Shown here piece after piece: positions 47,201 through 58,873 of a stretch of DNA of 60,000 nt (the first letter of the stretch is position 1; every line of letters starts with the position of its first letter). Under the pieces are notes generated by a model. That model searched no databases, was not told the origin of the DNA, and was given only the letters and a program-made list of their open reading frames with translations. The translations under genes were made by a program, and so were the position numbers. Source of the stretch: Membranipora membranacea (Eukaryota; Bryozoa; Gymnolaemata; Cheilostomatida; Membraniporidae); the NCBI GenBank assembly GCA_914767715.1, contig OU612073.1, positions 19,594,001-19,654,000 on the forward strand. The letters run 5' to 3'.

Positions 47201-48823
47201 TGAAGACCTCGAAAACTTTGCCAAACAATTCAAACAACGAAGAATCAAACTGGGCTTTACCCAGGCTGATGTCGGCTTGGCCCTTGGTAACCTCTATGGA
47301 AATGTTTTCTCCCAAACCACAATCTGCAGGTTTGAAGCCCTCCAACTTAGCTTTAAAAACATGTGCAAACTGAAGCCTCTACTGCAGAGATGGTTAGAAG
47401 AGGCTGACAGTCTCAACGGATCTCCAACCACCGTCGACAAGATCACCACTCAGGGACGCAAACGCAAGAAGAGAACCAGCATCGAAGTGAGTGTCAAGTC
47501 AGTGCTGGAGACTCATTTCCAGAAGCACAGTAAACCATCAGCTCAAGACATCGCTAACCTGGCTAACTCCCTACAGCTGGAGAAGGAGGTGGTACGAGTC
47601 TGGTTCTGTAACAGAAGACAAAAGGTAAGCATCACCGTCATAAGACCAGCATCTAATTCTCATAAGGCATAAAAGATTAGCAGATTTAGGTTCACGCCAG
47701 AGCTGTCATCGATATTTGAGAGCGATTTGAGACAACAGCAACTTGCTTATCGGTTTCCAATCGTGTTGAATCCCCAGAAAACTAGATCATCTTCACTACC
47801 TCAGCAATTATAGGACACTTAGGGCTATTGGTTCTAGTGAGATTAAACAGTTAGGCCCTACAAGAAATACAGCCATCGTCATTCAAAGCACCATACCATA
47901 GTAATTAATCTTAAGGTTAGAGGAAGACCAGGGGCTCACTGGATTTATGACATGAAGAAAAAACTGTGTGGGTTATCCATCAAGCCGAATCTGTGCAATA
48001 TCACAACTTGGGCTCAACCTGTAACAACCACCCCATATACTGACTGCGCTCACAATTGACTCAGCTAAATCTGAAATTAAATTGTAATATTTTGTGAAAT
48101 GTGGTAAATCCACAATGTTCAGCTTGAAGGTCAAGAAGAATATGTACTTATTTTATTCTTGCTATTTTTCAGGAAAAAAGAATGACCCCACTGTATTCAC
48201 AGAATGGAGATCTAATCTACCCAAGTGACTCTGAGGAAAGCTTACCACCAACAAGCACTAGTAACACAGACAATCGAGCTGCTACACCAAACAGTCATGC
48301 CTCTGCCAACTCACCTACGCCAACAAACCAATCAAAGATGGCCGCCAACTCACCTACATGTGCTACAGGCAGACAAGAAAGCTTCTCACCAAGATACAGT
48401 CCTCCAGCTATGGCGAATCATCTAGAGAATCCTTCTCCAGTTCCCTCAAACACAACACCTCAATTAGACACTAACCCACTCTCTAACCCACTGTCAGCAG
48501 TGGTATCTAGTCATTTAGATAGTATGAGTTCTATGGGCCGGTCTGCTGGACAGCCCGATATGACTAGTAGTCAGCATCAGCAAACTATGGCTATGAATGT
48601 CATCAATAGTCAGTCTGTAAACAGTCAGGCAGGCGCTCAGTTAGGTATGACATCCATGTCACATCAGATCTACAAAACCTCTCCACAATCGTCCCCCTCT
48701 ACACCACAACACTACGAAGCCTTGTCAGGTTATACACTACCAACAAACACTGGTTATCAGCTAAACCCCCAATACCAGCCACACACCATCGCGCATCTCA
48801 CACAAAATCAGTCTAGATGTTAA
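43966..48823 (+). CDS. POU3F-like: POU class III homeodomain transcription factor
   Basis: A sequence-specific nuclear DNA-binding regulator of the Brn-1/2/4 and Oct-6 class, typically neural. Exons 43966-44285, 47048-47624 and 48173-48823 join in phases 2 and 0, giving 515 residues. The N-terminal activation region (1-150) is rich in A, S, Y and Q. The POU-specific domain spans about 153-228, with [20 protein letters not shown] and [20 protein letters not shown]. The linker is residues 229-243. The POU homeodomain (about 244-303) has [14 protein letters not shown] and [14 protein letters not shown]; the TSIEVSVK and EKRMTP pieces are class III marks, and Cys in WFCN is the POU hallmark. The C-terminal 210 residues are S/T/P/N/Q-rich. 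Intron 2 cuts the homeodomain between K299 and E300. The start is the first ATG after a TATA box. Confidence 0.95.
44286..47047 (+). other. POU gene intron 1 (2.76 kb)
   Basis: Bounded by GTAAGA and TTTATAG. It contains an isolated 104-codon frame (45,496-45,810) with no domain or splice support. No repeat or element was recognised. Confidence 0.7.
47048..47624 (+). CDS. POU3F-like: POU gene exon 2 (POU-specific domain and most of homeodomain)
   Basis: The acceptor TTTATAG precedes 47048 and the donor AAG|GTAAGC follows 47624. It carries both DNA-binding halves up to NRRQK. An in-frame ATG at 47022 lies in the intron and is not the start. If intron 2 is kept, the frame runs 16 more codons to a stop at 47672, giving a shortened protein without the C-terminal region. 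Confidence 0.93.
48173..48823 (+). CDS. POU3F-like: POU gene exon 3 (end of homeodomain and C-terminal region)
   Basis: The acceptor CTATTTTTCAG precedes it, and it begins EKRMTP, which completes the class III homeodomain. The rest is low-complexity S/T/P/N/Q-rich sequence with repeated S-Q and N-S pairs, typical of an activation region. It ends ...LTQNQSRC and TAA. Confidence 0.92.
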   Translation, partial: EKRMTPLYSQNGDLIYPSDSEESLPPTSTSNTDNRAATPNSHASANSPTPTNQSKMAANSPTCATGRQESFSPRYSPPAMANHLENPSPVPSNTTPQLDTNPLSNPLSAVVSSHLDSMSSMGRSAGQPDMTSSQHQQTMAMNVINSQSVNSQAGAQLGMTSMSHQIYKTSPQSSPSTPQHYEALSGYTLPTNTGYQLNPQYQPHTIAHLTQNQSRC

Positions 48824-50397
48824 AGCAATGCTCTTGTTCACATTTTTGGTCCAAAGCTTAGAACTATTCTTTCTTTGCTATTAAATTGAGGTGGTAATGG
48901 GTTTGCTGAGACAGAATTCTCTCATACACAGAACTGTGTAATATTTTATCTAGCAGAGACATACAAACATTCCAATCTGATTTTCAGTCAATCATTTTAA
49001 TCAATTTTTTATCCAATTATTCTTCTGTAAATAACATATAAATCTTATACTATTTATTTTAGACAAATTTCGCTCTTTTAATTTCAGAATTTATCCATTT
49101 AATAACCGCATCTATACTGGGCAATCAGTACTGTTCTATATTGAATTTAATTCACTGCAATTTTTTTCATGTACAAAATCTTTATAGTATCACAGTAATA
49201 TTCCAAATATTGTTATTCTATTGTATTTTCCTACCATCTCAGTAAAGAAATTCTGTTAGCTATTTATTTTTCAGATTTTTCATGGTACAGAGCTTTACCA
49301 GTTTCTATTTTCATTGTAACGTAGACAGGCTTGTTTTTGTGCTCACAACCAAAGTTTTCTTCAGTTGAAGCACCGCACACAAAAAATCTCTACTTTTGCA
49401 TTCCTCTTTCTTTTTAAGCTGAAATCATCGCTTCAAATATTCAGCATTGTTTAAAAATAAATTCTTCAAAAATATCCACAAACACTAACTGTCCTTAGGT
49501 GACATATTAAATATGCTAATTCACTTATAGAAGACGATTACCGATAAAAGACTCATGTCTTTACCAATGATTAGCAAAACACCAAGTTTTGCATATTTTA
49601 CTCAACCTGTTAATGTAAACAGATTTAAAAACAATACATATGTGGTTGATTCTTTAACTTAGCTATTTGGTACAAGGGCATTCTGCCCCAGGCTGGTGAT
49701 GGTCCTGCTTTGATACTGCAGGTTGGGTTGAGACCAAGTTGAAATCTGCGTGTTTACAACCTAAAATATCCACCCAAGAGTCAAGATTGACCCCTGTAGG
49801 GATATTTAAAGCGATCTGTTTGGAAGCTAAAAGTTTATCTTAGATGTCGTGAGTATAATTAGAACCGTTGTGGCAGAGAGGGAAGGTTAATAATTACATG
49901 ACAAAGTCTCAGACATAAAAATTAATAAAATATATCCTGATAAGCGAAAGCTAAAATAATTGCCTGTCGCCTGTCAAGCATTTTATTGTTTTTGGCAACA
50001 ATCTCTGAACTGTGTATAGAGGGTTGATATGATTTTCGTATCGTTACTGATCTGTTTATAAGCTATAAAACTCTAAACCAACTCATCGGATCGGTGCCAA
50101 GCCAAGCACAGTTTTCAGTGAAAAACCTTATATACTAATAGCAACTCTCCCATTTTCTCTGCTCACGGCTAAAATGCATGAATGAGCAAGTGCGCTAGCT
50201 AAACATAGAACTTTTTTATTTACACTATCAATCCTAGATGTTGTTTTGACACTGAAGTCCTATAGCACTGGAAAACAAGGAGGTCAATTGATTAAGGAAA
50301 AGATAGAAAGGCCTTTAATAGCATAGCGCATCAGCCTATTATCTAATAAATTAAACTGATATAATGTCCTTTTAAACTGTGGTAAATCAGAACCTAC
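48824..50397. other. 3' flank of the POU gene
   Basis: AT-rich sequence without recognised features, apart from the polyadenylation signal at 49456 and a weak - strand terminal-exon candidate at 49311-49418 (36 codons ending in TGA after a TTTCAG acceptor). Confidence 0.35.
49456..49461 (+). terminator. Polyadenylation signal for the POU gene
   Basis: AATAAA 633 bases after the stop codon. The 3' region up to here is AT-rich and non-coding on the + strand. Other hexamers exist further on, so the true site is not certain. Confidence 0.4.
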
Positions 50398-52541
50398 ACA
50401 GACAGTTCTAAGATAAGAATCTGTTAGCTGGAATGTCTGCCTTGGTTTGGCTCCTTCCAGGACTGTTATCCTATAAAGAAAGTAAGCAATAAAAACCAAA
50501 GTAAACTGAAGCATGATGCAAGCACAGACAATGAGGTGCCAGCTCACTTTCTCCCCTCTGTACAAGTTTTAGCTCGAAATAAAAAATATTTTAGAGAGCT
50601 CCAACTTTTGGGTTCAGGGTTTGGGTTCAGGAACAAAGCCTTGGATTGTGATACCGATTTGTATACAGCAGACTTTTTACCGAGCAGATGTCCAAAGTGT
50701 GATGATGCACCTAATTCATCATTATAATTACCTTCATTGACTTTGTGACATCACATATAGATGACACAGGGACCAGAAGATAAGGAGGCTAACGAATCAC
50801 AGCTAAGAGACTCATGATAAGGCCGACCAATCAGCTGGCTGGCTGGGATTATGTATCTGGCAGCAGCAGGCAGGTGATAGTGATATTGTCGTTGACATGG
50901 CAACTGGTGCGCTACGAGATGGTAAACAGGTGAACAGATGATGCCACTGGCCGAAACAATGACCATTATTGGTATAGATTTCTGTAGATTAAATGGAAAA
51001 CATCCAAACTACTGGCAGATACTGATATTCCCTCTTCACCAATTAGTACTGGTCTCCTGTACTGTGTGTTGAGGGCAGCAGACGTTTATTGATTTAGATT
51101 GTAGAGAGGCTGCCTTATCTCTTACTGAGTGAGAAGATAAAAGAGCTCAAGTATGAAATGAACAAGAGCCATAATAAAGAGCATAATATGACTCAACCAC
51201 TTTCACACTCTTCACAAATATGAGCTGGCAATGTGGTAATATTGTTCATCTCCATCCCAAGAGAATCGTAACTTTGGTTACCATGTGAACAAAACACAGA
51301 AACACAGCTATAGCATTATTAGCTTTCGTCTAATGGAGACCTTACATCAATGTTCAGTTGTGTATCACAAAGCAAAAAAATCATCAAAAACAATTGTGGT
51401 TGATGATGTAAAGAGGGCAGAGACTTCTGTTTTTATTGGTTCACCATTCCACGACTAAAAATCGCTGGTTTTTGTTTTGAACAACAACAGAGGACACTAT
51501 ATAATGAGAAAGTATCAAAAGAAGCCACAAACTTTACCAACGCCCCTTCAGCCTGTCCATCATCAGTGCGATAATGATGAATCTACCCCCAAAACTTTGC
51601 ATCGTCACCAAACAACATGTTTACAAGTTTGACACTGACTGAGATGTTGTGACATAGAAATCCTTAAACAGTTAGCTCAATCACGTGCGTGCCGGACTCA
51701 CTTGTTTTGAACACTTGGAAACAGTGAGGCCACTGATGAGACGGACTGACAGTAAATAACAAAGTCCAGCTGTTTCTCTATGATTATCCTGATTGTGATA
51801 CTCATGGTAACTCACACACCCAGAGTCTATTGTGAAGTTCATCAATCTTAAATCAATTATACCACTGTCATAGCTCATCGTGAACTTACAGCAGGACAGA
51901 GCTCTTCCCTGGCTCACTTGTCACATAGAAATCTTAAACATTCCCTATTCTCCCTGGTTGCGAAGCAAGCAAGGCTACCAAAAAATCCCATATATGTTAC
52001 CCTTATGCCTAATGCCGAATGGTTAATTAAGTGATTTTTTGCCATGTAATTATCACACATTTTGGGTATTGGCCATTACCTGAAAGATTCTGGTGCAGAC
52101 TACTTATCTATTGAAACATGATCAAGACAGCGGCGAACATCAATCCCTGTGGCTGACAGAAATGTTACATCATGAGTAATCTCCATCCCTGATTCTACCA
52201 AACTAGATGAGAGAGAACCTGAGACAGAGTTACAGGCTGCTTATATTTACGTAATCAACAGATTACTGTGACTATATAACATAATATGTACGACCTTCAT
52301 TATTCAATGTAGATTTAGGTGATTTAGAGTGGTGGTCATATTTGGGGTTTAGCTCTGTGTATATATGTCTAGCTGAGGTATTGTTACCTAGGACGTACAT
52401 TGTCACTGAGAGAGCTGAGGAGAGATGAGAATACTGCTCACTGAAAGCTCTGAGCTCTGTGGTTGACGACTGATTGGTGGTTCTCTGCTGATAATCCATC
52501 ATACGTCTGAAGGCTAATGACAAGTTTTGATTGAACACATT
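50398..52541 (-). CDS. Exons of an unrecognised - strand gene
   Basis: Three - strand exons join in phase. 52541-52388 follows the acceptor TTTGTTTTCAG and starts NVFNQNLSLAF. 52194-52104 contains MEITHDVTFLSATGIDVRRC. 50470-50398 follows ACTTTCTTTATAG and encodes ITVLEGAKPRQTFQ. Phases run 0-1, 1-2, 2-0. The joined 106 residues read as a soluble, helix-rich protein and use codons like those of the sure genes. A possible upstream exon is 54666-54630 (YDGTNDDESFFS, phase 2-0), and a possible last exon is 49418-49311. I do not recognise the family. The model is partly built by choosing sites that fit, so it is tentative. Confidence 0.35.
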
Positions 52542-54435
52542 CTGAAAACAAAGACCGTCACTTTCGAGCAGTTCGGTTTGGTTTACCTTGCATGCTTACT
52601 ATGATATGTAGTGAAGGTCTCTAGAGAGGTATGGGGTGGCACCGTATTAAATCTCGTTTAGACAAAAGAATTGACTGTTGTCCAAATTCCTATAATGACC
52701 ACTTAATTTCCCCTACTCTCTACTCCTATACTTATACTAGAAGTGAGAGGATGGTGGATGTGTCAGCACTTCATACAATAATCACTATCTATAAACTACA
52801 CCCCATCACTCATTGTTATTAGATAACTGTGACAGGACTTTGTTAACTAACTTAATTATTGATATAGGGTCTAGATTTGAGCATGGTAGTGCCAGCTATT
52901 TCTGGAGTGTTCAACAAGTAATCGAAAATATCATCGCTTCAGACGTCGACTTGAAAGCATTTTATCTGAAATTAAAAAATGCCAGAGTATGATGTATGAA
53001 CCTGGGCAAACAATGATTTGGTTTAATACGCTCTCATTTCTGACTTGAGTAAAGGTTTGACGAAACAAAGTGCTATAGCAGGTACTGCTCGGTGCTGAAT
53101 GCCAATCAGTATTATGTTTGGGTCTTTTCATTTGGTCAGGTACTGTTGAAGTTCAACAACTTTATTTTGTTTGAGGCGCTTGTTTAGGTATGTCAGTGTT
53201 CACCTTTCGTTTTTTGTCACATACCAGGCACTTTTTATTTATGTTGGACTCAAAACAAAACTTTAATTAAAGAACAAAAGATTATGTAATCGAAACTTTA
53301 CTGTGTGCACTGCATCTGAGGACGTTTGGCTGCGAGCAAATTCACAAAAACTTCATAACACAAGTGTATAGTTGTAGGTGTGTAACCGCCGATACTGGCA
53401 GCTTAATAAGTTAAACAACCAAAACACTTATGGTGCAACGACGCACAATGTGAAAGTGCACGCTTATTACCTCCGTTTGTAAAGTTATACTGGCGGTATG
53501 CCGACCTGTAGTTTAGCCTCAGGAAGCTGTGTATGCAGTCGTGTAGTGTACGAAAAGGGTTAGAGGCAATGAAAATGTGGCAGCTGATCCCTGCTAGCCT
53601 GGTGCTGCTGTTTACCTAACATTTGTGGATTTTAATTCAGCTGCGACAGCGGCCTTATCTAACAAAGTAAGAAATCTGTCCCTTGATAATGCTTCCGTGC
53701 ACAAAAGCATTAAAGGTTTGGAATGCAAAGGTTTAATAATCGGGTGGTCTAGATTCACGAAAAACCTGTGAAGTAGAAAAACCAGCGGGAACAGACTTTT
53801 TTTAACTTGAAAATGTTCAACAAAGTTGCTGACAAATCATGGATGAGATAAAATAGTATACTGAGAAAAAGTAATAACTGGCGCCAGTGACTGCGATGAA
53901 TGATAGACATTGGAGAGTGCTTAGTAAATCTCCCCGATGGACACGTAGTGCAGTGCTATGTGCAGACTAAGCTGTGAGTCTAGAGCTATGAGTCTAGTGT
54001 TGTTTATATAACTTCTCTTCTATAGATTAAAGTGAAGGGGATTGCTGCACAACAAGGCCATCTCATAAAAACGTTTTTACTGCTGTGTAATGTCAAAAGT
54101 TGGTTGCCAAATTTTGGGAAAATGGATCAGAAGTTTAAATATATTCTGACAGAAAGTTCAGGATCTGGTTAGCTCTGATGAATGGCGGAGAATGATGACT
54201 GCGTCAAAAGGGCTGGGCTATTTTAATCCAGCAGCGCAAATTTGGACGCTGATCAGTGTAAATCTTCACTCTTCTTTATGGAACTATGAGGAAAGAAATA
54301 CAATAGGATATGCAAATCATACATATCAGAATTTATAACAATTGAAATTTGCTAGTAAAAGTGATAATTATGCCGGCTGTGATATGTGGCCATAAAGCAA
54401 GGTGACATTCTCTCACTTTCATTTTTGTGTCACAG

Positions 54436-55150
54436 AAACATCAGAACTTCTTCTGCCACCCATCAGAGGTAAAAGCTACAAAAAAATCACTTTATCAAGA
54501 TTTTTGACAGAGAGATTTATTAATTAATTGCTTGTCACTGATTTCTAATCACTGTCAAGGAAAAGAAGCACAGCCCATAATGACTTTAGGAGACGCCAAA
54601 ATGATTATAATTAATTGTCTCAGATTTACGGAGAAGAAACTCTCATCATCATTTGTTCCATCATAACTGCAAAAAAAGAGCGCTGCAGGGTTTCGGCTCC
54701 AAACCAGAGGAAAACAAATTACCCCAATACTTCAGTGGAACTCGAAAGAAGCCAAGTGACAGCATTTTACTACCTATCAACACATTTCTTTTTTTAATAA
54801 TGCAGTAAAAGAACTGCTGGCACTAAAATGGTGGACTTGCTAAAATAATATCTCCATTCATATTAGATTAGATTAAAAATGAGTGAAACAGAGAACAGTA
54901 TAGGTACTATCTATATTATTACCTTACAGTTACAAAAAATCACATCACTGGGTGATCATGTCACGTAACTCTCAGATTTAGTTATATAGATTTATATTAG
55001 ATGAAGTGTAGATCACTGAGCTGGTAAGGATATAATACATGGTGATCATCAGATATAGTCCTTGTCCTCTTCTAGGGTCAGTGACAACAAAAACTCCAGG
55101 TGTGCAGTGCAGACAATGCACTGAATTAGTTCAACTGTTACAGCAGTTCA
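54436..55150 (+). CDS. Two candidate + strand exons, unrecognised
   Basis: Exon 54436-54468 (TSELLLPPIR) and exon 55076-55150 (SVTTKTPGVQCRQC, then TELVQLLQQF) have CACAG and CTTCTAG acceptors, GTAAAA and GTATGT donors and matching phase 1. A preceding open stretch at 54026-54168 and a 26-base piece at 53641-53666 also join in phase. The CRQCTELVQLLQQF piece looks like the start of a short amphipathic coiled coil. No continuation was found to the window end. These lie opposite the - strand candidates, so one set may be chance. Confidence 0.22.
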
Positions 55151-58061
55151 GTATGTACGGTCACATTTATTGTGTGCTGTTCATTTTCTCAACTAATTTG
55201 GAATCTTTGATATACTAACATAATATAACACGACCAATCTGTAGTAATCGAATGTCCTCCATCGGCCAGAGCATTAGATCTGCTTGAATTTTTACCATGA
55301 CTGACTTGACGCCACCCCTCTGCAAACCATATTATTACTCATTCTGGGCTGTACCCCATTGTTCAGCTATCGATACACGTACACCGCCCACATCATAGCC
55401 ACCATCTCTCATATATATTGTGGTATATTAATAATATTATGTCATATTAAGTAACAACCCCTCTTTTCCGTGACATTTGGCATTCAGTCTTGTAGCATTA
55501 AGCAAGTTTTGGTTATTGCTCAAGCATGACAAAAAAAAAGAAAAAAGAATAAGAAATCAGAATTTAATGAAGCGGCATCGGGGTATGGTCAGATCTGATA
55601 GCAGCTTATACAATGGCAAGAAGAGAAGTAAAGAGCCAAACTATTCATCCTTATAAAGCATCTGGTGGTTTGGCTGACCTAGAACTTACCAACCAAATTG
55701 TCGTATATTATTCCCAGGCTTTTGTAATGTTGATCAAATATTGCAAAATGAATTAATGTCTAATCATTGTGCTTTAGCGCACTGTCATCAATCAGACTTA
55801 CTGATATAGAGCTATTTTTAGAATCTTATTAGAGGATCCGAGTATATGACTAATCTGGACGTATCCGGTAAAGGTGAGAACCATGAATGAGAAGAACACG
55901 GTGGATAGAGAAATCTGTCAACATAGAGACTCATGTGTAACATCTTACAATGTAAGCAAATTTCCTTTCTGTAATTACCCACTATAAGAGTTTGGTGGTG
56001 TTTAGGGCCTGGGAGAATGGCCGGACCCTTCATGGGATATTATGGCTGGTTGCAATTAAAAGTCAAAAGCTCATTAGGTGGATTTCACAAGAAGATGAGC
56101 CAGCCTGTCCGATAAATATCAAAGGCCTGACTGCAGTAAAAGAAACCTTTCTATAGCCGACTAGTGCATCAGACTCATAACCACAGACTCGCCAAACCAT
56201 CCATCGTCAGGTGACGACTTCAGAGTAGAAGCTCCGCTAACTGTCTTCTGGAGATATACAGTTCGATGCACTGATGACAAGGATGGTGTTTTGGTAAACA
56301 ACCAGGTGTTGAAATAAAATTTTATTGGAGTCAGGTCAAAGGTTTTGATTGCGGACACCGTTTAAGATATCTGTTATGTGTGAAACCATTCCATGGCCAT
56401 CTGAGAGGGGCCTACCTGGGTCGAATACTAACTTTGGGTTGCAACAGTTTGCCTTGACGTCACAATCTGCTTTGGAAACAGAGTCTATTGAGACATGATA
56501 TCTGTATCAATAGAGCGATGTAGCGTCCCTTGTTAAGAGCATGCCCGATATAGTGAGTTTACACCCATAAACTAGATGTATGCGGGGTTCGTAGGGTTAC
56601 AATGTAAGGCAGGGATTTGATCGATACTGTCGATTGTCCTTCGATTTGAGGCCTTCAATTTACCAAGAAATAGGAACAAATAAATTAACGAACATATTAA
56701 TGTGTCTATGCTTATACCTGCAGAGATTCTCAAGGTCTAGAAGCATATTTACACCTTACTACTATAACCGCTTCTGGTTACTATTCTGGTTGTAAGCCCT
56801 TCTCTTACCACCACCAGCTACAACTTCAGCGGTTAGTACCAGTGTGGCTCTCAGCTCTAATCGTATTAATTCTGGTTTTAATGTTCGGATGATAAGCGGG
56901 ATTCTCTATTCTCTGGTCTGGTAAAGGTACATATGTGAGGTAAAGCTGATAAGAGATTCTTTGAGGTTAGAGAGTACAGGTCGGTAAACCGACCGATTGA
57001 TCCTCTACAGAATGGTAAACTCGTAGGGGACCACCTCCAGCTAAAGACTCAGATGAGGAGCTTATTTGATTAATGAGAGAATAAGACATCGATGACAATG
57101 TTGTGCAATTTCTTTTCTGCTAGCGAAGACAGACTTAGAGACTAGTGCACTCGATTGGTGTAATTAAGACGAGCCGATATGACTTCTGGTGAAACAATTA
57201 TCCCACTTTTATTTCTTAATATTGAAAGGAGCTATAAAGATAATAACTGTAGTGTATAGCAGTAATTGGATGGCAGTGTTTGATGGATATATAAATAATG
57301 AGTATTGATGACAACCATGTCTCTATATTATTGAGGTGTGCACTTTCTTAATCGATTTATATAAAATTTCTTAATATCTTTATTATCATTAAGTATGGTG
57401 ACATCAGAAAAGCCCAGGCAGGCAGATTAAGAACCGTCTCATACAATCGTAGATGGGAAGTAATTTTGCAAGAATGCCTGCCAAAGAAAATGAAAGTAGA
57501 GTGAAAGATAATTTGGTTGCCCTCAGGAAGTTGAATGAAGAGAAGAATTTCGTCTCCTAAAATACAGACGTCTATTATTAGCTCTGAATGAGGCAGAAGA
57601 ACAGCAAGATAATATTCCATCATCTAAAAATTTGCAGATCCAAAAGTAAAAAAGCTATAGAGAGTGTAACAGTATAAGTATTGATAGCCTAAAACTCAGT
57701 GGCAAAATATTATATAATTGAAATATTCAATTATTGGTAAACTATTGGCAAGGAGAGGGAAATACACTCCATAGATTCTGGAATAAGAAGAAGAAAACAG
57801 AGAAAATGATACAAGCACTTAACATAACAGAGTAAATATGAGCTAAAATCAAGCAATAATATGATAATACCAAAACATGGTACAATGCGGTGAGCATCCG
57901 ATGAAATGGAGCGATAAATCTAAGCAGTTTTCAAAAATGAATGTGTAGAAAAATAGAAAGCTTTCTTTTCTAGAATAACTTTGACAGACAACCTCTCTGT
58001 CCTACATCTACAAGAGCCAAGCAGTATGGGGCGTGGTCTATACGACAGCAGGGGGCGCGGC
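55151..58061. other. Mostly non-coding stretch
   Basis: Apart from a possible - strand terminal exon at 56161-56270, no exon or element could be supported. The - strand frame at 57,357-57,623 (88 codons) has no start context or domain. Confidence 0.3.
56161..56270 (-). CDS. Candidate last exon of a - strand gene
   Basis: On the - strand, the acceptor CTTGTCATCAG is followed by a phase-1 open stretch of 35 codons, starting HRTVYLQKTVSGASTLKSSP and ending SVVMSLMH before TAG. Composition looks coding. No upstream partner exon was identified, and the family is unknown. Confidence 0.25.
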
Positions 58062-58735
58062 CTACACAGCAGCAGTGACATCCATGAAGGAGTTGGCCGG
58101 GTCAGAGCTATCATCACTCCTGTTAGATTTCTTATTATTACCTCTTCTAGGAGGTTTTCTAGGCTCTACAGCAGTGGCAGCTAATGTCTGACTGTCTGTA
58201 TCTGTATGATGTAATGCTGCGACAGCGCTGCCAGATAACTCAACACCATTACTCTGCTGCTGCTTAGCGGAGGAGCTGCCACTGTTAATATTGGCAGCAG
58301 CTGCTTGTAGACGTCTCATGGCATTGCCTGACTTGTCGTTGTTAATCAGAGCTTTTAACTTAGCAGTCCTCGGGTCGATATGCACGACATGAGTCCCAGT
58401 AGTAGATGCGGCAGCTGCTGGCCTTCCGCTGCTGCTGCCGCTGCTCTTATTATCATCTATACTTGTGAGCTGGTGCTCTGTGAGCTGCTGCGGTGACTCA
58501 GTGGCAGAGTTATAGTTCACTGAGGGTTGTGACTTGGTGGTAAGGTTATGAGCCCCAGGAGACCTCGATGTGTCACTTTGATGTCTAGTATTAGAAGATA
58601 TCAAAGCGTTCCCCGGAGACGCAGCCTCACATGACATGTGGTAAAGTCCTCCAACCTCAAACTTAAGAGGAATATATCCATCTATGTTACTGGTAAGAAC
58701 GATTGGCAATCCATCTATAATAGACAATAATATCA
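58062..58735 (-). CDS. Last exon of an unidentified - strand gene
   Basis: A 674-base exon on the - strand, behind a strong acceptor (CTTTTGTTTACAG) and in phase 1, encoding 223 residues to a TAG. It begins ILLSIIDGLPIVLTSNIDGY and IPLKFEVGGLYHMSCEA. Then comes a long S/A/Q/T/N-rich tail with HIDPRTAKLKALINN and a basic patch, EPRKPPRRGNNKK. The front is hydrophobic and ordered; the tail looks disordered. A 23-base stretch at 58851-58873 with fitting borders (phase 2-1) would extend the hydrophobic run to about 18 residues, possibly a membrane helix. The earlier exons must lie at higher coordinates, perhaps beyond the window. I do not recognise the protein. Confidence 0.5.
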
Positions 58736-58769
58736 CTGTAAACAAAAGAAATACCCCGAGTCAGCTGGC

Positions 58770-58825
58770 GCTGTTAGTGTGGCTGTTAGTGTGGCTGTTA
58801 GTGTGGGGTAAGTGTGGGGTAAGAA
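58770..58825 (+). repeat. Short tandem repeats beside the - strand exon
   Basis: GCTGTTAGTGTG occurs three times in a row (58770-58805), followed by two copies of a GGGTAAGTGT unit. It lies in the putative intron just upstream of the 58 kb exon. Confidence 0.8.
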
Positions 58826-58873
58826 GAAGGTGATGCCTGACGACTTATACCAATGATAATACAAGTACAGAGC

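Noticed and set aside
51945-51980. TAGCCTTGCTTGCTTCGCAACC on the - strand, similar to MITE ends
   Set aside because: No matching inverted end and no 9-bp duplication nearby; at most a solitary half.
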